Of a DNA stretch of 64,000 nucleotides, positions 55,590 through 63,386 are shown piece by piece. Positions within the stretch are counted from its first letter, which is position 1; each line of letters begins with the position of its first letter. Origin of the DNA: Deltaproteobacteria bacterium (lineage in GTDB: Bacteria > Desulfobacterota > Dissulfuribacteria > Dissulfuribacterales > DYLC01). The stretch is taken from positions 18,421-82,420 of the forward strand of contig JAQVIJ010000006.1 in NCBI GenBank assembly GCA_028695735.1, given 5' to 3'. Under the pieces are notes generated by a model. That model did not search any database. It was not told the DNA's origin and was given only the letters and a program-made list of their open reading frames with translations. The position numbers and the translations under genes are program-made.

Positions 55590-56069
55590 ATGCGTAAGGT
55601 CTTTTTGTTGTTATCCTGTTTTTTGTTGAGTATTGTCCATGTGCCGGCTGTCTTTGGCGAGGCTGGTTTTACACAGGCGGATCGGGAGCGTCTTGTGCGC
55701 CTGGAGGCCACTTTACAGACCTACATGCAGCAAAATGACAAGCGTTTGGACGACCTGCAGCGTTCTGTTGATCAGCGTTTGAGTGATATGCAGCACACCA
55801 CCAATCAGCGTTTTGATCAGATGGACAAGCGTTTGGAGTTTATGCAGAACCTTATGATAGGCATGCTTGCGGTGTTCGGCAGCCTTTGTGGTGTGTTTGT
55901 GGGTCTTTTGTTGTGGGACAGAAAGACCTTTAAGGAGAAGGCGAAGGAGGAGGCGCTGAAGGAACTGGAGGAGAAGTGGCGTATCTCTGCATGGATAGAG
56001 GCCTTTAAGACCTATGCCAGAGGCGAGCCTCGTTTGGCAGAGATCCTTAAGGGTGTGCATCTTTTGTGA
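55590..56069 (+). CDS. Coiled-coil membrane protein, paralogue 1
   Basis: 159 residues: signal-like N-terminus (cleavage after VFG near 23), GFTQADRERLVRLEATLQTYM, a coiled coil (about 46-85) built of QRF/KRL modules, one membrane helix (about 87-108, LMIGMLAVFGSLCGVFVGLLLW), then a basic/acidic helix and a short C-terminal domain (RISAWIEAFKTYARGEPRLA). Members of this broad family occur in many thermophilic bacteria; function unknown. Paralogues 2 and 3 follow with nearly identical C-terminal halves. GAGGGGG lies upstream of the ATG. Confidence 0.75.
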   Translation: MRKVFLLLSCFLLSIVHVPAVFGEAGFTQADRERLVRLEATLQTYMQQNDKRLDDLQRSVDQRLSDMQHTTNQRFDQMDKRLEFMQNLMIGMLAVFGSLCGVFVGLLLWDRKTFKEKAKEEALKELEEKWRISAWIEAFKTYARGEPRLAEILKGVHLL

Positions 56070-56126
56070 GGTCTTATTGTGTCTTGTCTTTGGTGATAGT
56101 TCTGAATTGTTTAAGTGGTGGTGATT

Positions 56127-56654
56127 ATGCGTAAGACATTTTTGTTTTGTCTTTTGTTGAGCCTTATTTATGTGCCGGCTGTCTTTGGCGAGGCTGGTTT
56201 TACACAGGCGGATCGTGAGCGTCTTGTGCGCCTGGAGGCCACTTTACAGACCTACATGCAGCAAAATGACAAGCGTTTGGACGACCTGCAGCGTTCTGTT
56301 GATCAGCGGTTTACACAGATAGACAAGCGTTTGGACGACCTGCAGCGTTCCACTGATCAGCGTTTTGATGATATGCAGCGCACCACCAATCAGCGTTTTG
56401 ATCAGATGGACAAGCGTTTGGAGTTTATGCAGAACCTTATGATAGGCATGCTTGCGGTGTTCGGCAGCCTTTGTGGTGTGTTTGTGGGTCTTTTGTTGTG
56501 GGACCGAAAGACCTTTAAGGAGAAGGCGAAGGAGGAGGCGCTGAAGGAACTGGAGGAGAAGTGGCGTATCTCTGCGTGGATAGAGGCCTTTAAGACCTAT
56601 GCGAGAGGCGAGCCTCGTTTGGCAGAGATCCTTAAGGGTGTGCATCTTTTGTGA
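56127..56654 (+). CDS. Coiled-coil membrane protein, paralogue 2
   Basis: 175 residues, same design as paralogue 1 but with the longest coiled coil, containing two KRLDDLQRS modules and three QRF modules. Compared with paralogue 1 it has 18 extra coil residues, i.e. one 11-residue and one 7-residue step. The sequence from the membrane helix to the C-terminus is the same as in the other two. It also shares the intergenic spacer with paralogue 3, so the duplication unit is about 585 bp. Confidence 0.75.
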   Translation: MRKTFLFCLLLSLIYVPAVFGEAGFTQADRERLVRLEATLQTYMQQNDKRLDDLQRSVDQRFTQIDKRLDDLQRSTDQRFDDMQRTTNQRFDQMDKRLEFMQNLMIGMLAVFGSLCGVFVGLLLWDRKTFKEKAKEEALKELEEKWRISAWIEAFKTYARGEPRLAEILKGVHLL

Positions 56655-56711
56655 GGTCTTATTGTGTCTTGTCTTTGGTGATAGTTCAGGATTGTTTAAG
56701 TGGTGGTGATT

Positions 56712-57152
56712 ATGCGTAAGACATTTTTGTTTTGTCTTTTGTTGAGCCTTATTTATGTGCCGGCTGTCTTTGGCGAGGCTGGTTTTACACAGGCGGATCG
56801 TGAGCGTCTTGTGCGCCTGGAGGCCACTTTACAGACCTATATGCAGCAAAATGACAAGCGTTTGGATGACATGCAGCGTTCCACCAATCAGCGTTTTGAT
56901 CAGATGGACAAGCGTTTGGAGTTTATACAGAACCTTATGATAGGTATGCTTGCGGTGTTTGGCAGCCTTTGTGGTGTGTTTGTGGGTCTTTTGTTGTGGG
57001 ACAGAAAGACCTTTAAGGAGAAGGCGAAGGAGGAGGCGCTGAAGGAACTGGAGGAGAAGTGGCGTATCTCTGCGTGGATAGAGGCCTTTAAGACCTATGC
57101 GAGAGGCGAGCCTCGTTTGGCAGAGATCCTTAAGGGTGTGCATCTTTTGTGA
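56712..57152 (+). CDS. Coiled-coil membrane protein, paralogue 3
   Basis: 146 residues, the shortest of the set, with one KRLDDMQRS and one NQRFDQMDKRLEF module; its coil is 11 residues shorter than that of paralogue 1. The membrane helix and C-terminal domain are practically unchanged. The spacer before it repeats that before paralogue 2 almost base for base, whereas the sequence after its stop is unrelated, marking the end of the duplicated block. Confidence 0.75.
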   Translation: MRKTFLFCLLLSLIYVPAVFGEAGFTQADRERLVRLEATLQTYMQQNDKRLDDMQRSTNQRFDQMDKRLEFIQNLMIGMLAVFGSLCGVFVGLLLWDRKTFKEKAKEEALKELEEKWRISAWIEAFKTYARGEPRLAEILKGVHLL

Positions 57153-57240
57153 GAGTCATCTAAAAAAATCGTTTCGAATGTGTTTTTTGTGTTTATTTTT
57201 TAGTGACTTTTTTTTAGAATTTTGTATCATCCCATTTTAG

Positions 57241-57292
57241 TTGGATATGAATAAATGCGATGATATACTCATACTGCATTTAGCTTGAGTAT
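57241..57292 (+). promoter_or_regulatory. Candidate promoter with overlapping operator-like dyad
   Basis: TTGGAT (57241-57246), 17-base spacer, TATACT (57264-57269), 48 bases before the lipoprotein gene start. An inverted repeat ATACTCA (57265-57271) / TGAGTAT (57286-57292), 14 bases apart, overlaps the -10 box and start site and could bind a regulator. Confidence 0.5.
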
Positions 57293-57316
57293 GCCAATTT
57301 GTCAGGAGGGGTACCT

Positions 57317-58528
57317 ATGAGATTCAAACTGGCGGGTCTTGTGTCTGTGTTGATGTGTCTTTTCTTTTTGGGCGCTTGTGAGCAGGTGGTGAAGGAATCC
57401 ATCTCTCCGGTGCAGTCTACGTATCCTGGTTATGAACAGAATCCGCAGAAGCGGTTGGTTATCCTGCCCTTTGCAGACTATACGCGAGGCGCAAGGCCTG
57501 ATGAGTTCATGCGCAGACAGGTAAAGGTGCTTGGGGCCATCAATCATTCTCTGGCCGACTATGGTTTTCTAACGCCGGTGCAGGAAGATGTCGTTCAATT
57601 TTTGGCCGATCAGGGGATTATACGCATCATCGAAGGCCAGCATGACCGATATGGCCAGTATATGGCCCGTGAGATGGGCAATGGCTGGTCAGACGAGATG
57701 CGTGAAGAGATCGAGCGTCTTGTGGCAGCCAACGAGGCCATATCCAAGCGGAACAAGATGGAGATCGCCAAGGTAGGTTTCGAAAAGGAGACCCTGAAGG
57801 AGCTTGGCAATTACTTCGGCGCAAACTACATCCTGCGCGGCCGCATAGTGGAATACGAGATGCGTAAGGAGCACACCCTGAACCCATTCCAGCGAGGGAT
57901 CCTGCCATTTTTCTTTGATACCACCAGCGCCACCATCTTTGGAGTGGCCAAGTCTGAGGAATATGACCTCTGGCAGAATATGGCAGTGGGCGGCAGCCTT
58001 GGGGCCTTGTTTGGTTCAGAGGCCACTCACCCATTCAGCCCGCCCGACAAGGTGGTTACATCAGGTGTTCATCCTGCATTTATGACGGTTGTTGAGCAGG
58101 GTGGGGATGCCCATTATCAGGGATACAACGCCGCTGTATGGGGTACGGCAGGTGCTGCAGCCGCATACCTGGCCAAGCAGGGCGGGGCTAGGCCCCTGGC
58201 TGTGGTGCAGGTATATTTAGCTGCACAGGAGGCCTCCACAGGCGTAGTGGTGTGGTCCAATCGTGCAGAGGTTCAGGTGGCCTCCCAGAGCGCATGGGGG
58301 GATGCACAGGCCAGAAACCTCATGGACAGGGCGGTGGAGGAGGCGGCCAAGACATTGGTCTGCGACTTCGTGAAGTACAGCCATCGTCTGAATTGGCAGC
58401 CGGCTACTGAGCCCAACTATGCAGTCAATTATTCAGTCCCGGCCCCTGTTCAGCAGGCGCCTGAGAGATTGCAGATGCCCAAGCTCGACAAACCTGCTGA
58501 GCTTCCACCCGCGCTGAGGGGGTCATAA
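57317..58528 (+). CDS. CsgG-like outer-membrane lipoprotein
   Basis: 403 residues with a lipoprotein signal (FFLGAC, Cys about 21). KRLVILPFADYTRGARPDEF near 45 is the opening strand typical of CsgG/curli-assembly-related and DUF799-like proteins; YFGANYILRGRIVEYEM near 160 and the VVQVYLAAQEASTGVVVWSNRAEVQV strand pair near 300 fit the same fold. In between is a Gly/Ala-rich region (AVGGSLGALFG, AAVWGTAGAAAAYLA) that could insert into the membrane. The Pro-rich tail is low in complexity. True pore formation is inference. AGGAGGG precedes the ATG. The BACON-protein gene follows 72 bases later. Confidence 0.65.
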   Translation: MRFKLAGLVSVLMCLFFLGACEQVVKESISPVQSTYPGYEQNPQKRLVILPFADYTRGARPDEFMRRQVKVLGAINHSLADYGFLTPVQEDVVQFLADQGIIRIIEGQHDRYGQYMAREMGNGWSDEMREEIERLVAANEAISKRNKMEIAKVGFEKETLKELGNYFGANYILRGRIVEYEMRKEHTLNPFQRGILPFFFDTTSATIFGVAKSEEYDLWQNMAVGGSLGALFGSEATHPFSPPDKVVTSGVHPAFMTVVEQGGDAHYQGYNAAVWGTAGAAAAYLAKQGGARPLAVVQVYLAAQEASTGVVVWSNRAEVQVASQSAWGDAQARNLMDRAVEEAAKTLVCDFVKYSHRLNWQPATEPNYAVNYSVPAPVQQAPERLQMPKLDKPAELPPALRGS

Positions 58529-58600
58529 TATGAGACCAGCAAGCCGCGTATGCGTGCAAACTGTGCGTAATCGAAAAGGCACTCAAGGGGGAGGTTCTTT

Positions 58601-61600
58601 ATGAGATATTCCATCAAGCTGCTACATGCTACTTTATTGCTTTTTGTGTTTTTGATGGGCATTTTGGCCCAGTCAGCCCAGGCGGTGGAGTTTACGCCGA
58701 CAGGGGGCACTACTACAGGGAATACCTATTCCACTACTGTTAATATCACGGCAGTGCAGGGCACCAAGACATTCTTTTATATAGGCATGGTAGATCCTGA
58801 TGCTGGCGGTTTTAATTGGGCGGCTGGCACCTCTCCATCAAATCAGATGTGGTTGACTTTAGATACTACTAGTGGACAAGATGTCCAGTCAGCTGCTATA
58901 AAGGCCGAGATTGATGCTACACAGTTGGCTGTTGGAACTTATTCTGCTGACATAAATATTGTCACTAATGATAATGAGGATCCAAAGAATGCTACTATAA
59001 CAGTGAAGCTAACCGTTACTGCTTCTATTGGTGCAAGTCAAGTTGTTCTATATCCAACAACATTGAGTCCTCAGCTGAGGGTTGGTGTGCAAGCAGATTA
59101 TGCTGTTTCCTTGACTGCTACTAATCCTTTTTCATGGAGTGCTTCTACTGATGCCTATTGGCTGAGTTTGGATTATTATTCAGCTGCAGCATATAAGAAT
59201 AGTCTTGGCATTATTCCAGATTCTAATACGGTTGCAGCTTATTCTTTGCAATTGCATATCAATACTACTGGTCTATCAACTGGAAATTATACTGGTTACA
59301 TATATTTTAATACTAATACAGGAGACCAGTTGACACTGAAAGTGAGCTTGCAAGTGATGTCAGGTGCTGAGCCTGGTATTGGTCTTCAAGTTACTCCTGA
59401 AAGCTATAATTTAAACATGAGGACCGGATCAGGTGATCAGATATTTAGTGCAACACTTAAGTCATCTGATAGTACCAATTTTTCCTGGACATATGTCTCT
59501 AATCAAGATTGGCTTTCCATTGAAAATATTGCTTGGACATCTGATGGAACTAAACATGATCAAAATGGCACTAACTCATATGATTTTAATGTGCGGGTCA
59601 AGGAAGCTGGCTTGAGACAGGGATTAAATGTAGGACTGATTACATTTATAGGGGATAATGGTAGGCGTACCACTTTGTCTGTAACTGTCAATTACGGTAC
59701 TGGGCTTGCTGTGGATCCAGGCAGTGTTTCTGTGGATGTGCGGCCTGGGTCAGGCACGAGAACCTTTCAGGTTGGATTGACTTCCAATGACGGTCAGAAT
59801 TTTGATTGGGTTGCTGGTGCTACTACAGGCTGGCTAACGATTGAGCCTGCTTCAGGGACAGGTGCGACTTATTATCCTGTCAATATTACTATAGATGAAG
59901 CTAAGCTTTCTATGGGTTCTACTTCATCTACTGTGACCTTTCGCACCCCTGATGGTAGATGGGCGACACTGCAAGTAAATGTCAATAAGACCAATGCGGT
60001 AGTAGGGGCAAAGGTAGTCCCTGATACCCTTTCTTTGACGGTTGCCTCTGGGGCTAAGGGTAATTTTAACTTAGTGCTTTCTGGTATGGACAACTTTGGG
60101 TATGTAGCTGCTACGGATCAAACCTGGTTATCAGTGAATCCACCAAATGCTACTGGAGCAAATATCTATTCAGTAACAGGACAAGCGGATGCTACCAACC
60201 TTACACCTGGTCAATACAGCGGTCATATCTACTTTACCCTTTCAGACGGTCATACATTGCCTGTGACAGTGAATCTCACAGTGAAACCTGTCTGGCAGCC
60301 AAGTCATATCGGAGTAAATCCTGCTAATCCTGTGTATCTGGCAGAAGAGGGTACAAACAAGGTAGTGGTTTTTCAGGTCTTTGATGCAGTAAACAATGCA
60401 TCCAGTTTTACCTGGTCAGTTAACTCTGATGTCAGCTGGTTAAAGGTTTCTCATGGACCTTACTCTCAGCCCATGGATCTATCTGTTTATATAGATGTGA
60501 AGGCAATGGCTTTGATGCCGCCAAATGCGGATTGTAGCGGCATGTCATGTTATGGCGGCACATTGACCTTTACGAGTAATTTAAATACTGGTGATACCCT
60601 GCAAGTGCCTGTAAAGGTTATACTTTATGTCAAGGGTACTCTGCAGGATATTAATACTGAACGTCTTGAACTCTCCACCTCCTCCTGGATGGCCCTGAGC
60701 TATGAAATGGAGAAAAATCTTTCCATTCCAGGTCGGGTTTTTGTCCTGGTGGAACACAAGCAACTGCTGCCCAATCAGGTGTGGGCATATCGAGTGGATG
60801 CCAATGGTGAAAATAGATTGGATCTCTTCTCCCGTTTTGGCAGATACACCAATAATGCATGGGACCTTTCTTATGCCCCTGATGCCAGGAGCTTGAGCAC
60901 TGTAAACTTCGGCGGCTTCAGGCTCATTGGAGTGGAAGGGGACGCAGTGGTGCGGGTTATGGCAGGCACCAGCCTGAATGACCTTGTGGAACTGAAGCGT
61001 TGGGATATAACCATTCGGCCGCTGACAGGTGAATGGGAGATCAGCGACCTCTTTAACGGCAAGTGGTATAAGTATCCTGATTTATTACTTTTTAGCGAGC
61101 GCTATGGCACACTTCAGGCCCAATGGGGAGGCGTTCCCATAAGTATCGGGTATGGCCAGTCAGTGCAACAAAAGGATATTCCATGGATCAGTTTCTGTCC
61201 CAACACCTCCGGCCAGTGGCTCTGCTATAATGGTGTGCCCATGGCAGGTAATGCCGACTATGAGTTCTTTATCACACGCAATACCGTGGGAGGCCCCATG
61301 GAGTTTCGTTATAACATCACTCAGATAGACGGCAATACCATCACAGGTGAGTGGCAATACAGGTGGGTCGGCGCCCAATCCTGGTCTCTGCCCGAACGAT
61401 TTGAGATGCGGGCACATGGCGGCCTGGTGATTCCTTTTGATGCCACAAGAAATGCCTATTATGTAAACGGCACAGTTAAGGGTAGGAATAATGTGGAGTA
61501 TCCCGTGCGTTTTCAGGTGGATACAGGTGCGGCCTTTGTGCTTTTGGATAAAAACATGGCGGAATATCTGGGTATCGACCTCACCAACCCCGAGGATCCT

Positions 61601-61831
61601 GGTTATAAGGCCGCTCGTTGTCAGCCGGGAAGTGGTGTTGGAGTGGGCGGCACGGTGTCCGTCACCTACTGCACTGTCAGCAATATCACCTTAGATGGTA
61701 AGGTGTCCAAGAACAATGTTGAGGTCGGCTTTGGCGATTGGCCGCAGCCCGCCCTCCTGGGCATGACCTTCCTGGAAGGCTTTAGTGTCACCATAAATTC
61801 GGCTGACAAGAGTATGAACATCGGGCCGTAG
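58601..61831 (+). CDS. Large secreted protein: six BACON-like repeats plus retropepsin-like aspartic protease domain
   Basis: 1076 residues. Signal peptide (hydrophobic 9-22, cleavage after AQA near 28). Six beta-sandwich units of about 95-120 residues (roughly 29-141, 142-255, 256-365, 367-462, 464-560, 562-680), each with a WL core (such as MWLTLD, WLSLDY, DWLSIEN, GWLTIEP, TWLSVNPP, SWLKVS) and a closing LTVTV-like strand: the BACON/Ig-like pattern. Residues 690-940 are an unrecognised mixed region with Trp-rich strands. The C-terminus (about 945-1076) is a single-lobed aspartic protease: VDTGAAFVLLD with Asp974, and ALLGMTFLEGF. It could be a self-processing surface protein. GGGAGG precedes the ATG. 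Codon composition is AT-rich in about 58840-60240, unlike the rest of the gene. Confidence 0.75.
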   Translation: MRYSIKLLHATLLLFVFLMGILAQSAQAVEFTPTGGTTTGNTYSTTVNITAVQGTKTFFYIGMVDPDAGGFNWAAGTSPSNQMWLTLDTTSGQDVQSAAIKAEIDATQLAVGTYSADINIVTNDNEDPKNATITVKLTVTASIGASQVVLYPTTLSPQLRVGVQADYAVSLTATNPFSWSASTDAYWLSLDYYSAAAYKNSLGIIPDSNTVAAYSLQLHINTTGLSTGNYTGYIYFNTNTGDQLTLKVSLQVMSGAEPGIGLQVTPESYNLNMRTGSGDQIFSATLKSSDSTNFSWTYVSNQDWLSIENIAWTSDGTKHDQNGTNSYDFNVRVKEAGLRQGLNVGLITFIGDNGRRTTLSVTVNYGTGLAVDPGSVSVDVRPGSGTRTFQVGLTSNDGQNFDWVAGATTGWLTIEPASGTGATYYPVNITIDEAKLSMGSTSSTVTFRTPDGRWATLQVNVNKTNAVVGAKVVPDTLSLTVASGAKGNFNLVLSGMDNFGYVAATDQTWLSVNPPNATGANIYSVTGQADATNLTPGQYSGHIYFTLSDGHTLPVTVNLTVKPVWQPSHIGVNPANPVYLAEEGTNKVVVFQVFDAVNNASSFTWSVNSDVSWLKVSHGPYSQPMDLSVYIDVKAMALMPPNADCSGMSCYGGTLTFTSNLNTGDTLQVPVKVILYVKGTLQDINTERLELSTSSWMALSYEMEKNLSIPGRVFVLVEHKQLLPNQVWAYRVDANGENRLDLFSRFGRYTNNAWDLSYAPDARSLSTVNFGGFRLIGVEGDAVVRVMAGTSLNDLVELKRWDITIRPLTGEWEISDLFNGKWYKYPDLLLFSERYGTLQAQWGGVPISIGYGQSVQQKDIPWISFCPNTSGQWLCYNGVPMAGNADYEFFITRNTVGGPMEFRYNITQIDGNTITGEWQYRWVGAQSWSLPERFEMRAHGGLVIPFDATRNAYYVNGTVKGRNNVEYPVRFQVDTGAAFVLLDKNMAEYLGIDLTNPEDPGYKAARCQPGSGVGVGGTVSVTYCTVSNITLDGKVSKNNVEVGFGDWPQPALLGMTFLEGFSVTINSADKSMNIGP

Positions 61832-61846
61832 AAAAAGGAAATTGAA

Positions 61847-61875
61847 GGGGCAGTCAATCGGCTGCCCCTTTTTTT
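61847..61875 (+). terminator. Rho-independent terminator after the BACON-protein gene
   Basis: GGGGCAG (61847-61853) pairs with CTGCCCC (61862-61868), followed by seven T. Confidence 0.85.
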
Positions 61876-61880
61876 GTTTA

Positions 61881-61909
61881 GGGGGCCTTGCAAAATCGCC
61901 CTTTCGCCC
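61881..61909. repeat. Family P end fragment
   Basis: GGGGGCCTTGCAAAATCGCC followed by CTTTCGCCC resembles the inverted end of family P (GGGAACCTTGAAAAATTGCC then TTTTCGCCC). No core follows. Confidence 0.5.
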
Positions 61910-62071
61910 AGACGATTGAATAATATTTTGAATATGTTTTTTGTTTTTAGTGCGAGGCCAACGGATATTTATTTCAGGCCTAAAATGTGCCTGTACTTTT
62001 TCTGGGGCTATGTGTGATGACTTTGATTGCGACTTTCTGCTTGCGATGGAAAGGGTTGATGGCAAGGCCTG

Positions 62072-62120
62072 AAATACCAGGCGTCATTGCGAGCGAAGCG
62101 AGGCAATCCCCTTGGTATTT
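62072..62120. repeat. Inverted repeat containing a widespread GCGAGCGAAGCGA motif
   Basis: AAATACCA and TGGTATTT flank GTCATTGCGAGCGAAGCGA and GGCAATCCCC. The GTCATTGCGAGCGAAGCGA sequence is a well-known dispersed intergenic repeat in many bacteria. Confidence 0.7.
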
Positions 62121-62148
62121 TTTGTGTATGTGGTGAATGTGATATTCT

Positions 62149-62944
62149 GGGCGAGGGCAGCCGGCATTTGTTTCATGCCCCACATAACCGCCCTTCTTGG
62201 CGGAGAATGTGTCTGTCCTTTTTTGTTTTCTTTTTCTCATTATTTTTCTCTTTGTTGCATGCAGACAGGTATGTGAGCATTTTTCGCCGGCAAGCAATGC
62301 AGTTATCTGGCTAAGGGGCAATTTTATAAGGCCCAATGACATGTTTTTGTTTTTAGGGGCGAGGGCAGCCGGCATTTGTTCCATGCCCCACATAACCGTC
62401 CTTCTTGGCGGTGAATGGCTCTGTCCTTTTTCTCATTATTTTTCTCTTTGTTGCATACAGACAGGTATGTGAGCATTTTTCGCCGGCAAGCAATGCAGTT
62501 ATCTGGCGAAGGGGCAATTTTATAAGGCCCAATGACATGTTTTTGTTTTTAGGGGCGATGGCAGCCGGTATTTGTTCCATGCCCCACATAACCGCACTTC
62601 TTGGCGGTGAATGGCTCTGTCCTTTTTCTCGTTATTTTTCTCTTTGTTGCATGCAGACAGGTATGTGAGCATTTTTCGTCGGCAAGCAATGCAGTTATCT
62701 GGCGAAGGGGCAATTTTATAAGGCCCAATGACATGTTTTTGTTTTTAGGGGCGAGGGCAGCCGGTATTTGTTCCATGCCCCACATAACCGCCCTTCTTGG
62801 CGGTGAATGGTTCTGTCCTTTTTCTCGTTATTTTTCTCTTTGTTGCATACAGACAGGTATGTGAGCATTTTTCGCCGGCAAGCAATGCAGTTATCTGGCT
62901 AAGGGGCAATTTTATAAGGCCCAATGACATGTTTTTGTTTTTAG
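62149..62944. repeat. Tandem array, about 196-bp period, made of truncated J plus core of P
   Basis: Unit starts (GCGAGGGCAGCCGG-like) at 62151, 62359, 62555, 62751 and 62947, i.e. periods of 208, 196, 196 and 196. Each unit has the 5' half of a J C-subtype structure (GGGCGAGGGCAGCCGGCATT, CCCCACATAACCGCC), about 60 bp of T-rich sequence, then the P core (TATGTGAGCATTTTTCGCC to AAGGCCC; 62270, 62466, 62662, 62858) and about 30 bp leading to the next unit. Copies are nearly identical. Short open frames inside are repeat artefacts, as 196 is not a multiple of three. Confidence 0.88.
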
Positions 62945-63057
62945 GGGCGAGGGCAGCCGGCATTTGTTTCATGCCCCACATAACCGCCCTCCATGGCGGA
63001 GATGTGGGGCCGGCGCCCTCGTGGCGCCTATTCCACAAACACCGGCTGCCCTCGCCC
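62945..63057 (+). repeat. Family J three-way-junction repeat, C subtype
   Basis: Outer stem GGGCGAGGGCAGCCGG/CCGGCTGCCCTCGCCC is perfect (16 bp). Arm GCCCCACAT/ATGTGGGGC topped by CCGCC/GGCGG; arm GGCGCC-CTCGT-GGCGCC. Confidence 0.88.
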
Positions 63058-63132
63058 CTCCGGAACCCCACGCCCAACTGTAAACGACGTTTAAAAAACA
63101 CCACATATCCTTTGAACTTTGGTTAACAGAGG

Positions 63133-63301
63133 GTGAAGGCCAATTCTACGATTTTTATTGGCAGAAATGCTGGTTTGGCCATTACAGCAGGGCAATCCGT
63201 TATCAGTGGGAGGATAGAAGATAAGGAATAGGGTACCCGTTATGAACATGGGGTTCTGTAGGGACGAAAAGGGCGGCAGTGGTGAAGTGTTTGTGGAATA
63301 G
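63133..63301 (+). pseudogene. Decayed copy of the composite-core reading frame
   Basis: From GTG 63133 the first 33 codons read VKANSTIFIGR, AITAGQSVISG and end at TAG 63229; after a one-base shift the frame PVMNMGFCRDEKGGSGEVFVE-like sequence continues to TAG at 63299-63301. Upstream, one base is also missing relative to the copy at 16680-16895. So the frame is broken in two places. Confidence 0.45.
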
Positions 63302-63383
63302 GCGCCACGAGGGCGCCGGCGTCGCATACTGCCAAGGAGGGCAGTTATGCGACGCATGGAACAAATGCTTCACCGCTGCCGCC
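63272..63383 (-). repeat. Family J three-way-junction repeat, G subtype
   Basis: Outer stem GGCGGCAGTGGTGAAG/CTTCACCGCTGCCGCC. Arm GGCGCC-ACGAG-GGCGCC; arm GCGTCGCAT/ATGCGACGC (perfect) topped by CTGCC/GGCAG. It encodes the last residues and stop of the decayed reading frame. Confidence 0.88.
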
Positions 63384-63386
63384 TCC

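Larger units (their letters stand above)
62945..63383. mobile_element. Composite J element B (inverted, decayed copy of composite A)
   Basis: 439 bp. Reverse complement aligns end to end with 16598-17140: G-subtype J unit, core with KANSTIFIGR-like reading frame, GTTAACCAAAGTTCAAAG motif, and C-subtype J unit. It is about 100 bp shorter because the duplicated GTTAACCAAA segment and part of the core are missing. It abuts the 196-bp array on its left, whose last unit becomes the complete J structure. Confidence 0.75.
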
